A stretch of DNA of 54,307 nt from Ligilactobacillus salitolerans (GTDB lineage: Bacteria; Bacillota; Bacilli; Lactobacillales; Lactobacillaceae), in contig NZ_BFFP01000013.1 in the NCBI RefSeq assembly GCF_003864415.1, positions 1-54,307 on the forward strand, written 5' to 3'. The notes beneath the pieces were generated by a model. That model made no database searches. It worked only from the letters and a program-made list of their open reading frames with translations, and was not told the DNA's origin. The translations under genes were made by a program, and so were the position numbers. How positions within the stretch are numbered: the first letter of the stretch is position 1; the number at the start of each line of letters is the position of its first letter. Shown in pieces: positions 7,982-17,553 of this stretch.

Positions 7982-8890
7982 TTATTCATCGCCTTGTTCT
8001 ACGGTCAACAGCTGGTTGAGCAAGGCTGCGTTGTCCCGGATTTTTTCCGAGCTTAGTTCAAGTTCATGCAGCGATTCCTGATTATGCTTAAAGCCGACCA
8101 GCGCTGATTCGATCTCTTCACCCGTCTGGTGCGAGGTCTGATCAATGTTCGCCACTTCTTGCGAGATCTTTTGCAAAGTATCCCGAATGCCGTCAGAAGA
8201 CTGGTCAACATCCTTGGCCAACTTGCGCATTTCCTTGGCGACCACGGAAAAGCCGCCGGAATTGTCAGTCGAGCGCACTGCCTGTAAGGCCGTATTCACC
8301 GCCAAAATATTGGTATGGTACGAAATATCATGTACGGTCCGAGTGATTTTTTGGATCTCCTCTGTGTCCTTCTTCAAAGAATCGGTGATCTGCAAGTTGT
8401 CAGCCGATGTGCCCTGCATTGATTCCATCATCTTCTCCGTGTCGGCCATTTGTCGGGACTGCGAATCATACATTTGATCAATGGCGCCCGAAACTGACAC
8501 AATCTCAGCCAAAGCCTTTTTGGTGGCTGAAATCTGCTTGGTTTTGTCAAAACAGACCTTACAGATGCCGGTCACGACTCCCGCAGCATTGTGCAACGGA
8601 AAGCAATCGGCTTCAAGATAGATTTTATGCCCATCCTTGGCTTTGCGGACCATTTGATCTTGGAAAGTGTTGCCTGCCAAAAGATACTCCCAAAATTTTT
8701 CATACTCAGGACTATCGGCAAAGGACGGGTAGCACAGGATCCGGTGCTTTTGACCGACCAACTCCTCGCGCGTGTACCCAACGGTTTGTGCAAAAGCCTC
8801 GGTTACAAAAGTAATATTTCTCTTTGGATCCAATGTGATCAGCGCCAGGTTGTCCAGCGCAGAACCTAAAAAATCTGGTGTAATTTCCAC
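7982..8890 (-). CDS. Soluble PAS domain / chemoreceptor-like signalling protein
   Basis: About 302 residues without membrane segments. A PAS domain comes first (ITFVTEAFAQTVGYTREELVGQ, then a PAC-like stretch ending CKVCFDKTKQ with two Cys). A reduced methyl-accepting signalling domain follows, whose hairpin tip reads NILAVNTALQAVR then GFSVVAKEMRKLA, matching the receptor consensus for CheW/CheA contact. GGGGAG lies 6 bases before the GTG at 8890, so I prefer it; an ATG at 8923 would add 11 residues without a good ribosome site. No che or fla genes are in the window. The PAS domain could bind flavin or heme; ligand unknown. Confidence 0.85.
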   Translation of the reverse strand: MEITPDFLGSALDNLALITLDPKRNITFVTEAFAQTVGYTREELVGQKHRILCYPSFADSPEYEKFWEYLLAGNTFQDQMVRKAKDGHKIYLEADCFPLHNAAGVVTGICKVCFDKTKQISATKKALAEIVSVSGAIDQMYDSQSRQMADTEKMMESMQGTSADNLQITDSLKKDTEEIQKITRTVHDISYHTNILAVNTALQAVRSTDNSGGFSVVAKEMRKLAKDVDQSSDGIRDTLQKISQEVANIDQTSHQTGEEIESALVGFKHNQESLHELELSSEKIRDNAALLNQLLTVEQGDE

Positions 8891-8979
8891 AAGAATCTCC
8901 CCTTTTCTTGATTGAAGTTCCATTCTTTTATATCGGCCACTTCGCCCAAAAGTTTAAGCGATTTCATGAAATTAAACAC

Positions 8980-9010
8980 TAAAAAAACAGGCCTCTCTTC
9001 AGAAACCTGT
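8980..9010 (-). terminator. Terminator after the small membrane protein gene
   Basis: ACAGG and CCTGT flank a short loop, with a 7-base U-run on the minus strand. Confidence 0.8.
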
Positions 9011-9015
9011 CTTTA

Positions 9016-9489
9016 TTATTGGGCTGATTCGATTTCAGTTTCTGCTGGCAAACACTTCTGCAGCAGGTGAGTCAATTCATTCAAGGACATTTCAAAAACC
9101 AGTGCATAGCGGCGCAATGATGCTTTCTCAATAAAAGTTGCGACGATCACTTTCCGTTCCTCACTCACGTCCATTGGTTTCAAGCTGACCTTGACGACCT
9201 GTTGAAACTTCAATAACCGAGTAAACAGGTTGGGCAATAAAATTCCCTGGTCAGTTAAACCGTTGCGCCCTGCCAAAAATGTCAGCAAGATCAACGCGGC
9301 AAACAAGACTTCAAAAACTAAGTTGGCACCCATTGTGTTCAATAAAGGTGTCAGAAAGCCTAAGAAAATCATCCCGCTTAAAACTGGGGAAAAATTGTAT
9401 TTTGCCTTCAGCTGGAGCTGTGATTGCAAGTAGATGCGGCGCACCAGCGATAAGACTAGTAACGCACTAACGATGGATAGAAATAGCAA
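9016..9489 (-). CDS. Conserved membrane protein of unknown function
   Basis: 157 residues, not recognised. Residues 1-18 form one hydrophobic segment, and two or three more follow up to about residue 90 (SGMIFLGFLTPLLNT, then FEVLFAALILLTFLAG). The C-terminal ~65 residues are soluble. The start is a TTG 10 bases after AGGAGG. It follows the helicase gene on the same strand after an 80-base gap, so it may be read from the same transcript or stand alone; it is not an obvious member of the helicase/ATPase system. Confidence 0.7.
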   Translation of the reverse strand: MLFLSIVSALLVLSLVRRIYLQSQLQLKAKYNFSPVLSGMIFLGFLTPLLNTMGANLVFEVLFAALILLTFLAGRNGLTDQGILLPNLFTRLLKFQQVVKVSLKPMDVSEERKVIVATFIEKASLRRYALVFEMSLNELTHLLQKCLPAETEIESAQ

Positions 9490-9569
9490 AGTATGCTAAC
9501 CTCCTTTCTGAACAATATAACACATTTTAGTTAAAATTTCAGAGAGGCTGACTACAACTTGCAGCCAAA

Positions 9570-11678
9570 TCAAATCCGCTCCGCAATCGTTTGTAAGGCC
9601 TGATACGCTAGCGGCAGATCAACTAAATTGGCTAAAACATACTCGATTTTTAGTGTCTGCGGCAAAAGCACCTGGTATTTATTTTCAGCCAGCAGCCGCG
9701 CAACCACGTGCGGATGTCCTGCCAGATATCCCCGCAAATTTCCCGGTTCCCACGAAATGTTCAGCACGGCTTGCAAAAGCTTTGCCACATCAATTTCTTC
9801 AGGCAGATGAAACGTGGTCGTTTTGTCGGTGAAACTGATTTGCCGATCCAACAGAGAACTAAACATCAGCTGCAAGGTCCGGTTGATCTTCGTACCGCAA
9901 AAAGTGCGCAAATTATTTTCTTCTGAGACAAAAGGAGAGCCATTTTCAGCCAAAACCTCTGCTTTCAAATCAGCCAAGATATTGGCCGCATCCGGACCAA
10001 CTTTTAAACCTGGGCCAGCTTCCAACAGACTCAGCATTTCTTGTCGCACCAGTTGGCTGACTTCTCCACCGCCGCTGCCAAAATCCATGACATCAGCAGC
10101 GACAGTTGGTTCAACATAGATTTTGTGCGTGGGTACGATCACCCGCGTCACGACCCACGCTTTAGCATTCAAAATAAAACTGCTGCCTGGCTCAAGTTCG
10201 TTCGTTAATGGCAATTCCCCCACCTTTTTGTCACCGGCAACGACCGCGAAATTTTGTGCAGTAGCAAATTGCGCGAAGAAGTCTGCGCCATGCATTAGTT
10301 TTTCCGCGTTTGTCCCGCAGATCATCTCTGGCCCTAAACGCTCCAAATAACCTTCCTCAAGCAGGGACTCTGTTAACTCCAAAAACTCCGCGTCGCTGAT
10401 CCAGGACCAAGCTTTAAATAAACGGGGCAAACGCTTAAATTCGGCCAAATCGATGCCGTTGCGTTCCAGCAATAAAGCTAGCAGCTGGTGGGCGAAAACA
10501 TCGTAAGGCTTGGAAATCACAGTTGCCGCGTCTAAAGCTCCCCGTTGGTAGAGTTGGATCGTCGCTAAACCCTGCAAAAGCGACCAGAGTTCGGTGGCAA
10601 TAAAGTGGAGCCGACTCTTTTTGGTCTGACGGCCAGACCGCCCCAGCCGCTGTGCTAGCCTAGCCACCGAATATGGCGCATTATACTGCACAACGCTATC
10701 CACCGCCCCAATGTCGATCCCTAATTCTAAGGTCGAGGTTGCACATATGGTAAACAAGGACTGACGGGCACCTTTGGCAAAGTGCTCGATCCGGGAACGA
10801 TCGGCCTTCGTTAACGCAGCATGGTGGGTGAAATATCTGACCGAAGAATGATGTTCTGACCCTAATTGCTGCAGATTGGAGGCTAAATATTCAACATTGC
10901 GCCGGCTATTGGGAAAGACCAGCATCGTTTCTTTTTGTGAAAGCTGATAAATTCGCGTCAATGCTTCCGGCGCATTATGCTCGAGGTCTTCTGCAAAATA
11001 ATCGACACTGACTTCAAGCTGATTCTGCCCGCGATCAAGCAAGATCTTAGTTGGCCGGTCGTTGCCAAACATCTGCTTTAAAGCAGTGCTGTCTGTCTTG
11101 GTGATCGTCGCCGACATTCCTAAATACCGTGGGCTTTGTTGCGTATAGTGCTGCAGACGCTCCAGCAAGGACTGGAGCTGAATGCCCCGGTTATTGCCCA
11201 GAAAACTATGGATCTCATCGACTAAAACCCATTCCAGACTAGCAAATAAAACCGAGCAGTCCTCAGGGTGCAGGTCTAACAACGCCTCCAAAGACTCGGG
11301 TGTGATCAACAAGATTCCGCGCGGGTCTTGCAGCAGCTTGACCTTGCTGGTCCGTGAAACTTCGCCGTGCCAGCGGTTGACCGGAATTTCCAGTGCCCGA
11401 CATAGCTGACTGACCCGCGAAAATTGGTCATTGATCAGCGCGACTAAGGGGGAAACATAAAGGATCTTGATCCCATGCTGCCAATCAGAAACCGCGTTGA
11501 TTGCCGGCAAGAAGGCAGCCTCAGTTTTGCCAGCGGCCGTTGGGGCAGCCAGAATCAAATTATCGCTGGTCTGGTGGACATATTTGATGGCAGCCGCTTG
11601 AATCTTAGTTAAAGCAGACCAGCCTTGTTGATAGATATAATGCTGCAAGTCACGCTGCAGCAAGGAAAAAGCATCCAT
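9570..11678 (-). CDS. Lhr-like DEAD/DEAH helicase, candidate Shango SngC
   Basis: 702 residues, superfamily 2 helicase. Seen in order: Walker A APTAAGKTE (~45), DEIH box in VLVDEIHSFLG (~150), motif III SATIT (~185), motif V region STLELGIDIGAVD and motif VI QRLGRSGR (~340). A long C-terminal domain recalls Lhr-type helicases more than SNF2. The ATPase gene ends with TAA directly abutting this ATG (TAAATG), so the two are translationally coupled. Helicase plus BrxD-like ATPase plus a TerB protein is the gene content reported for Shango. A BREX brxHII role is unlikely because no other BREX genes are present. Confidence 0.88.
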   Translation of the reverse strand: MDAFSLLQRDLQHYIYQQGWSALTKIQAAAIKYVHQTSDNLILAAPTAAGKTEAAFLPAINAVSDWQHGIKILYVSPLVALINDQFSRVSQLCRALEIPVNRWHGEVSRTSKVKLLQDPRGILLITPESLEALLDLHPEDCSVLFASLEWVLVDEIHSFLGNNRGIQLQSLLERLQHYTQQSPRYLGMSATITKTDSTALKQMFGNDRPTKILLDRGQNQLEVSVDYFAEDLEHNAPEALTRIYQLSQKETMLVFPNSRRNVEYLASNLQQLGSEHHSSVRYFTHHAALTKADRSRIEHFAKGARQSLFTICATSTLELGIDIGAVDSVVQYNAPYSVARLAQRLGRSGRQTKKSRLHFIATELWSLLQGLATIQLYQRGALDAATVISKPYDVFAHQLLALLLERNGIDLAEFKRLPRLFKAWSWISDAEFLELTESLLEEGYLERLGPEMICGTNAEKLMHGADFFAQFATAQNFAVVAGDKKVGELPLTNELEPGSSFILNAKAWVVTRVIVPTHKIYVEPTVAADVMDFGSGGGEVSQLVRQEMLSLLEAGPGLKVGPDAANILADLKAEVLAENGSPFVSEENNLRTFCGTKINRTLQLMFSSLLDRQISFTDKTTTFHLPEEIDVAKLLQAVLNISWEPGNLRGYLAGHPHVVARLLAENKYQVLLPQTLKIEYVLANLVDLPLAYQALQTIAERI

Positions 11679-13004
11679 TTAGAAAACCTCAATATCATCT
11701 TCGGTGTCGGCACTGTCCTTTTGCACGGGGCTTTCCTGGCCAAATTTGGACAAGATCACCTTTTCGACTTCAATTGCTGGATTTTGCCTGATCAAATCCA
11801 AGATCTCAATGTAGTCCTTGATCACCGCACGCGGGGTCAAAAACTGGTCGGCTCCCGGACGATTGAGTTGTTCTTCCATATAGAGTTGAACTTCCTGCAA
11901 GGACAGCTCGACCTGGGCGCGATAGTGCAGGTTGTAAATCTCCGTCAGGCGCTGCAGTAATGTATAGATTTCTTCATTAGTGAGCGGCTTGAGCGGCAAA
12001 ACCGTCTTATTGGTGTTAACTAATTCTGAATCCAAGGAAGACTCAGCACCTAAGCGCCCTTTTAAGGCCCCATAACTCGCCAGTCCGCGTGTTTCGTCAA
12101 AAACTGTTTTGCGGGTCGCACCAAAATTGACCAAGAGATGCTGCACTTCATTGGACTTGCATTCATTGTAAATGTTCAAAATCCGTTCGTAGTTGCGTTC
12201 GCGTGATTGACGCCGGGGGAGTTTGTACAAGTTGACTGCTTCATCAAAATTGATCACCAGTCCCGCGTAGCCCAAACGGCTAAAGAGTTCACTTAAGTTC
12301 TTGATGGCGTCAAACCAGTTATCATCGGTGATCACGCGGTTGATGCCTAATTCACGTTTGGCTTCGGTCTTAGTCTCGATCTCACCGCGGATCCAGCGCA
12401 AGGCCTGTGCCTTTAACATGCGATCATTGTCCAAGACACCCTCGTAGTACTTGACGATGGCTTGTCCCATTTCAAAAGCTAAGCCAGCCGCCGCAAAGGA
12501 GCCCGTGATATCCAAAATTTTATTGGTCATCAAGCTCTGTGCTTCTTTAGAGAGAGCTTCTGGCAAACTGATTTTTGCTTCACTGGCGACTGCTTGGGCG
12601 ATCTGGTTGATCCACTGGGAAAAGACGGTGTCTAAGGCATTCCCATTTTGAGCAGTCTGAGAAATAATGCTGTTAACGATGGCGGTGTACAAAGCCTTAG
12701 CCTTGCCGTCAGTGGCATAAAAGCGCCGGGTCGGGGTCATATCGACCGTAGCGACCAGGTAATTTTTCTGCAACGCGATTGCTTCGATCGTACGTAACAT
12801 AAAGCTCTTGCCGCTGCCAAAGTCACCGACCCAAAAGCGCAGGTCGCTTCCACCAGCCGCAACATCGTCTAAAATGCGCAAGACCTCTTTAACTTCTTCA
12901 TTACGGCCGACCAGCAAGTGGCGGACACCACGTTGGGGCACGACTCCGGCTTCTAAAGCACTGATAATGCTGGCAGCTTCTTTAGGATTGATTCTTGTCT
13001 GCAT
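11679..13004 (-). CDS. BrxD/DUF2791-like P-loop ATPase, candidate Shango SngB
   Basis: 441 residues. Walker A GDFGSGKS at about 60-67, Walker B LVINFDEA at about 245-255, and a sensor-like NFGATRKTVFDE near 290. The N-terminal GVVPQRGVRHLLVGRNEE, and the lack of other domains, match the ATP-binding BrxD/DUF2791 family found in BREX and Ter-associated loci. It likely forms a ring or switch that loads or drives the adjacent helicase. It is the first gene of the leftward transcript and diverges from the SWIM gene across a 578-bp gap that carries repeat array B. Confidence 0.85.
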   Translation of the reverse strand: MQTRINPKEAASIISALEAGVVPQRGVRHLLVGRNEEVKEVLRILDDVAAGGSDLRFWVGDFGSGKSFMLRTIEAIALQKNYLVATVDMTPTRRFYATDGKAKALYTAIVNSIISQTAQNGNALDTVFSQWINQIAQAVASEAKISLPEALSKEAQSLMTNKILDITGSFAAAGLAFEMGQAIVKYYEGVLDNDRMLKAQALRWIRGEIETKTEAKRELGINRVITDDNWFDAIKNLSELFSRLGYAGLVINFDEAVNLYKLPRRQSRERNYERILNIYNECKSNEVQHLLVNFGATRKTVFDETRGLASYGALKGRLGAESSLDSELVNTNKTVLPLKPLTNEEIYTLLQRLTEIYNLHYRAQVELSLQEVQLYMEEQLNRPGADQFLTPRAVIKDYIEILDLIRQNPAIEVEKVILSKFGQESPVQKDSADTEDDIEVF

Positions 13005-13192
13005 GTTAAAACTCCTCGTATTTTCAAAATTAAATATTGGCTTTTAAACCAAGTTTTAGTGACCATTGATACTTTATTTGTTGGACACTACATCATAACC
13101 TCTAACTGTCATTTACTTTGGTCAACAGGTATATGGTTGTAGCTCCTGCAGTTCAACTAGAATTGAAAGACTACGCCAAGATAATCATATTT

Positions 13193-13349
13193 CGGTTGGA
13201 CTTTCGCGTAAACTCCAACCGATTTCGGCTCTTTCGGTTGGACATTTGCGTAAACTCCAACTGATTCCGACTCTTTCGGTTGGACATTTGCGTAAACTCC
13301 AACTGATTTCAGGTCTTTCGGTTGGACTTTCGTTTAAACTCCAACCGAA
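13193..13349. repeat. Tandem 42-bp repeat array B (about 3.8 units)
   Basis: Units start at 13193, 13235, 13277 and 13319, exactly 42 bp apart. Each contains CGGTTGGA and TCCAACCG (or one-base variants) as 8-bp inverted arms around a loop such as CTTTCGCGTAAAC. The array lies in the divergent promoter region of the Shango-like locus. The rest of this gap (13005-13192 and 13350-13582) shows no gene, only A/T-rich promoter-like sequence. Confidence 0.92.
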
Positions 13350-13582
13350 TACTCCTCTCGTATTATTATATTAATTGGATTTTACACCATGCTTTAGTTT
13401 ATATTCTTTATGCCTGGTATAGTTTTGAGTCAAACAAGCACACTTTATTCATCCTTTTGGGCTAGCGCCAAAGCGCACACATTTTTCCTTGGCCCGATAA
13501 AATACTTCAATTCTACCATAAACTAGAGGGCTTTTGATGTTACAATAAACTGATAAATTAACTAATTAGAAGGTATTCAACC

Positions 13583-14941
13583 ATGAAATGGCAACAATAT
13601 TTTTCCCCCACGATCCGGCAACGCGGACGCCGCTATTTTAACCAAAACCAAGTCAGCGAACTAAACTACGGCACCGGTCAGGTTGACGCAATCGTCCAGG
13701 GAAGCGAAGAGTACCATGTTCACATGGAATTTTCACCCGAACTCAAAGTAAAAAAGATGACTTGCGATTGTCCATACTGGACTGAGTGTAAGCACGAAGT
13801 CGCGGTTTTTTTGCTGCTCGATGCAATCGGTGATGCAGATCTTAAAGCCAGCCTTTTTGAGACCCAAGACTTGCAAGCCCTCCAACTGTACGTGTTACTA
13901 CAGGAAGTTGCACCCCAAGACAGGCTTGACTTCTTGGCCGAAACCCTAGCAGCCGACCCAAATTTATTACTCACTTTTAAGCAAAGGTTTGGTTTGCCAC
14001 TCTCAGAAGAAGAGTTACGGAATTACGGCGACAAGTTCGAAGATCTTCTCAGGTCATTAATGACTGCTAAAACCGGCCAAGAGGGATTTTTTCAAGATTT
14101 CCTGGCCTTTATCCAAACGGAGTTGCCAGGACTGACCAGACAAGCACCCAAATTTTGTGAGCGTCTTTCTTTCCAGGCACTGCAAGTACTCGACCGGATC
14201 AACGCCTGGCCTAACGAGTATTATCAAGCGACCTGCCTGCACGCACTGACAGCCCTCTGGGAAAAGCTGCTGGAACATCCTGCCAAAGGACAGAAACGGG
14301 AAATCTTTGAACAGGTCCTCAATTGGCTGGAATTTCATCTCACCGTAGATGCCGTCCAAACGATGGGAGATTTCCTACTGGCAAATTATCCGCAGAGAAC
14401 CTACCAGCGCGACCTTCAGCATTTTGCTGACAGCCTAGAGGAGAAAAAAGATGAGGCTGATGACCAGACTCAAGATCACCTGACAGCATTTCAACTGATC
14501 ACTGAAGTCAACCAATTATTCGATGTCCAAGAAATATTGCAAATAGTGCACCAACAACTGAACCTCGCTAGCTTGGTTTCACAAGCCGCCAAAAGGCTTT
14601 ATGAAATCGGCAAGGGAAAACAAGCCCTGCTGCTTTTGCGTGAAGGCAAATATGCCCAGCCGACCGGCAGCAAGCAGCAAGTGCTACTCAGCCAAGAGTT
14701 GGGCAAAGCTTACCAGCAAGCAGGACAGCAGCAAAATTATCTCAAAGAATTGTTGTTGCGAGTCACGCAATACCAACCGGGTGACCTCATGGACTACCGG
14801 GCCCTCGAGCAGGTTTACCAGCGACGCCGCCGGGAATGGGAGCAAGTCCAAAACGCACTGCTGGAAGCCCTCCCTGCAGAACAAAAAAATAATTTACTTC
14901 AACAAATCAAGGGAGGTGCAAGTCATGGCGACAAATTCTAA
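13583..14941 (+). CDS. SWIM zinc finger protein
   Basis: 452 residues. The N-terminal SWIM finger (residues ~58-75) has the CxC...CxH pattern: CDCPYW then CKH. It is preceded by the typical lead-in RGRRYFNQNQVSELNYG. The remaining ~370 residues are predicted helical, with TPR-like stretches near the C-terminus (EIGKGKQALLLLREGKYAQ). SWIM domains bind DNA or protein and often accompany superfamily 2 helicases. Its 3' end overlaps the next gene by 17 bases, so the two are coupled. It may be an accessory DNA-recognition subunit of the locus. Confidence 0.85.
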   Translation: MKWQQYFSPTIRQRGRRYFNQNQVSELNYGTGQVDAIVQGSEEYHVHMEFSPELKVKKMTCDCPYWTECKHEVAVFLLLDAIGDADLKASLFETQDLQALQLYVLLQEVAPQDRLDFLAETLAADPNLLLTFKQRFGLPLSEEELRNYGDKFEDLLRSLMTAKTGQEGFFQDFLAFIQTELPGLTRQAPKFCERLSFQALQVLDRINAWPNEYYQATCLHALTALWEKLLEHPAKGQKREIFEQVLNWLEFHLTVDAVQTMGDFLLANYPQRTYQRDLQHFADSLEEKKDEADDQTQDHLTAFQLITEVNQLFDVQEILQIVHQQLNLASLVSQAAKRLYEIGKGKQALLLLREGKYAQPTGSKQQVLLSQELGKAYQQAGQQQNYLKELLLRVTQYQPGDLMDYRALEQVYQRRRREWEQVQNALLEALPAEQKNNLLQQIKGGASHGDKF

Positions 14942-17456
14942 TCATAATTGGCACAAGGAAATCGGGATCACTAGTGCTATCAAACTAGAAACCGTCAAAG
15001 CTAACCAGCTGCTCTGGCAAGTCACACAGGTCTACGATGAACTGTGCAATCAAGCCTCAGTTCGCTTAGCATCAAGTAAGGGCTCACTGGACTATAAAAT
15101 TAAGAAAAGCAAGCAGTTTCCGCTAGAGTCTTTCAAATTAGCCGGAGCACTGCTGCAGCTGGCCAATGGTCTAGTCGCAGGTCACTACCGGAAACAAGAA
15201 CTTGATGCAGCTAGCCTCGAAGCCAAAGACATCGCGACCTTTTGGCTCGGCCAAGAGCTAGTTTCAACGGTGATCACGGCGGTGCAACCGATGTTAAAGG
15301 ATTTGCCAGAGCCTGACGAGCAGACCTGCCGCTCCCTCAAAATCACTCCTACCGGTGAAGTTTATGTTGCCTGGGACCCCGAAGGAACGCTGCGCAAGAT
15401 TCGGAAATTTTCTACCGAAGAACAACAGCAGCTGGAATTATTACAACAATCTGATGTAAGCTCTAAAATTGAGCCAGAACTAGCCTTATTTTACTTAGAA
15501 ATTTGGCACATTATTTTAACTGCAGCCTTAGACGCTCCACGCTATGACCAGCGCGCCAAGTGGGTGATTAAGTTGAGCCGGCAAAAAGGCCAACTGACTG
15601 CAGATCAAATTGATTTTGTCACGAAACTTTATAATTATGGGCTTGCAATTAAAGAAGCTGCTACCAAGGATATCGATTATGACTTGAGTTTTGATCTCTC
15701 CCTGGCACTTACTCTAAGAGTTATCTTTCAGATTGAAACTGCTGGACGCAACTTTGCCGCCAGGCTGTATCTTAAAAACCATCCCACTGAAAAGAGCGCA
15801 TTGCCTTGGGATAGAAGCTGGACCGAGCTGCTCCAGGAATATTTGCATTTTGACGAGAAAGCCTCACTCCTTAGCGACCACCCGTCCCAGTTTGACCAGC
15901 TGACACTCAAAGGCTTCAACATCGTGTGCGCTGAATTCGAAAAACGGCTACAGGCGTATCACCTCAGCTTGAAAGTGATGCTCGAATACGACAGCGATGA
16001 ATTTGTTGCCTATTCCCTGGTAAATTATGCCTCTGATTTATTTGAGTGGTGTTACAAACCCAGTCTGCTTGAACCGAGTCTCAGTCATTATTACCAGCTA
16101 ACTGAATATCTGCCAGCGAAAATTTTTGTCCCCGTCCAGGAGGCGGCTCAAGAAAGGGGCAAAGCAAGCGACTTGCCCACCCCAGACTTTGAAACCTGCA
16201 ACCTGCTCCAGATCACTCCCGACGGCAGTCCATGGCTGGAATGGGATCCGCTCGGTGAGATCCGGCAAAAACAGCATTTTTCAGAGCAGGAGATCGAGCT
16301 ATGCAGCACGGCTTATTATGCGGCCAAGGTCAACCAGCAGCTCTCACAGTCAGCCACCGCTCGCACCCAGACTCTCTTGTTATTTTTGCAATTATTCGAG
16401 CAAATAACCACAGTCTATGCCCAACAGAAGAAAAAATTTGGCAAAAAATTGAGTGGGGCCCTTGACGACCTCCAAGGACAAGGAAGATGGCTGGGCAGTT
16501 TTACCTACCTCTTTTTAAAAGACCTTTTCCGGACCGCCGATAATGGGATCCGCGCATGTTTGCCGCAATCTCAGATCACGCGCTCGCTGAAAATGGAGGA
16601 AAAAGGTTTTGTGGGGATGCCCAAGCCGCTCAAAAGTGACCTGCATGAAACTTGTGCTTCTTATGGTCAGTCGCTGAGTCTAATGACTAAAAAACAGATT
16701 TTCCAAGAACTGCCGCAAACACCGCAAGTGGAGCTGGTGCAATTGAAATTCACGACCGAGCCCGCTGAGCAGATCAAAGTCTTTCAAAGAGCTGCCAAAC
16801 AAGAAAAATACCGCACATTTTTAATGGATGTCTGGGCAAAGGCCAACAAATTGCCAACTGAGCTGAGATTACTAGCGGTTTGCGAGCTGAAGCGTCTCAG
16901 AAAACTCACAGCTGACAAGTTAAAGCAGGCAAAAAACTTGGTCTACCCGGCAAATCAGGCTCGTTTCGAAGATTATCTGACCAAAGAAGTAAGTAAGCAT
17001 GCAACTAGTTTGGCTGAGTTGGAATTTCTCACTAATTTGACTAAACCGATCAGACAAGAGATCCATTTGAACCAGCAAAAAATCACGCACTCGGCGCAAG
17101 CACTAGATCAAACGGTCCAATTACTGAATGACTACGTTGGTCCAATAGACGAAGAAAAAGTACCTGAGGCAGAGGAAAAGACTTCCAAACCAAGTACTCC
17201 AACCAAGAGCGAAGAGTCTGAAAGTTCATCCTCGAGCTTAGATTTGCTCAAAGAATTATTGGAGAAAAAGCAGATCCCTGTGGCAGAGATCGCTGCCCTT
17301 GCCCTAAAGCAAGGTGAATTACCCGACACTTACATCGCCCAGATCAACCAAGAATTTTTTGAGGAACTAGGCGATCAATTAGTGGTAATGGATGATGAAA
17401 AAGTTTGGATCGATGAGTATTACGTGGACTTTGCGCGTGAAAAAGTCGGTGAATAA
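14925..17456 (+). CDS. TerB-N/TerB-C domain protein, candidate Shango SngA
   Basis: 843 residues from an ATG preceded by GGGAGGT. The open frame extends to 14601, but that part only shadows the SWIM gene. Two related segments, CRSLKITPTGEVYVAWDPEG (from ~135) and CNLLQITPDGSPWLEWDPLG (from ~425), point to an internal duplication. The last ~75 residues (LLKELLEKKQIPVAEI to INQEFFEELGDQLVVMDDE) resemble the TerB-C domain, after a Ser/Glu-rich linker. TerB-type proteins are thought to link stress signals or membranes to DNA-processing enzymes. With the divergent ATPase and helicase it completes a Shango-like set. Confidence 0.78.
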   Translation: MATNSNHNWHKEIGITSAIKLETVKANQLLWQVTQVYDELCNQASVRLASSKGSLDYKIKKSKQFPLESFKLAGALLQLANGLVAGHYRKQELDAASLEAKDIATFWLGQELVSTVITAVQPMLKDLPEPDEQTCRSLKITPTGEVYVAWDPEGTLRKIRKFSTEEQQQLELLQQSDVSSKIEPELALFYLEIWHIILTAALDAPRYDQRAKWVIKLSRQKGQLTADQIDFVTKLYNYGLAIKEAATKDIDYDLSFDLSLALTLRVIFQIETAGRNFAARLYLKNHPTEKSALPWDRSWTELLQEYLHFDEKASLLSDHPSQFDQLTLKGFNIVCAEFEKRLQAYHLSLKVMLEYDSDEFVAYSLVNYASDLFEWCYKPSLLEPSLSHYYQLTEYLPAKIFVPVQEAAQERGKASDLPTPDFETCNLLQITPDGSPWLEWDPLGEIRQKQHFSEQEIELCSTAYYAAKVNQQLSQSATARTQTLLLFLQLFEQITTVYAQQKKKFGKKLSGALDDLQGQGRWLGSFTYLFLKDLFRTADNGIRACLPQSQITRSLKMEEKGFVGMPKPLKSDLHETCASYGQSLSLMTKKQIFQELPQTPQVELVQLKFTTEPAEQIKVFQRAAKQEKYRTFLMDVWAKANKLPTELRLLAVCELKRLRKLTADKLKQAKNLVYPANQARFEDYLTKEVSKHATSLAELEFLTNLTKPIRQEIHLNQQKITHSAQALDQTVQLLNDYVGPIDEEKVPEAEEKTSKPSTPTKSEESESSSSSLDLLKELLEKKQIPVAEIAALALKQGELPDTYIAQINQEFFEELGDQLVVMDDEKVWIDEYYVDFAREKVGE

Positions 17457-17461
17457 GTGTC

Positions 17462-17553
17462 CTCGCCAAGTGGTATTGGCGAGTAATGCATATGAATAAA
17501 TTGATATAGTTTGATCGGGCTGCCAGTTCTTGAATGGAACGGGTGGCTTTTTT
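17462..17553 (+). terminator. Hairpin plus terminator after the TerB-type gene
   Basis: CTCGCCAA/TTGGCGAG (17462-17483) is a perfect hairpin without a T-run. It is followed by GCCAGTTC...GAAC...GGC ending in TTTTTT (17522-17552), a likely intrinsic terminator. Confidence 0.7.

Noticed and set aside
9570-13004. BREX system
   Set aside because: Only a BrxD-like ATPase and a helicase are present; no pglX methylase, pglZ, brxC or brxL lies within the window.
14601-14924. Long N-terminal extension of the TerB-type gene
   Set aside because: This stretch is the out-of-frame shadow of the SWIM gene; GGGAGGT marks the ATG at 14925.
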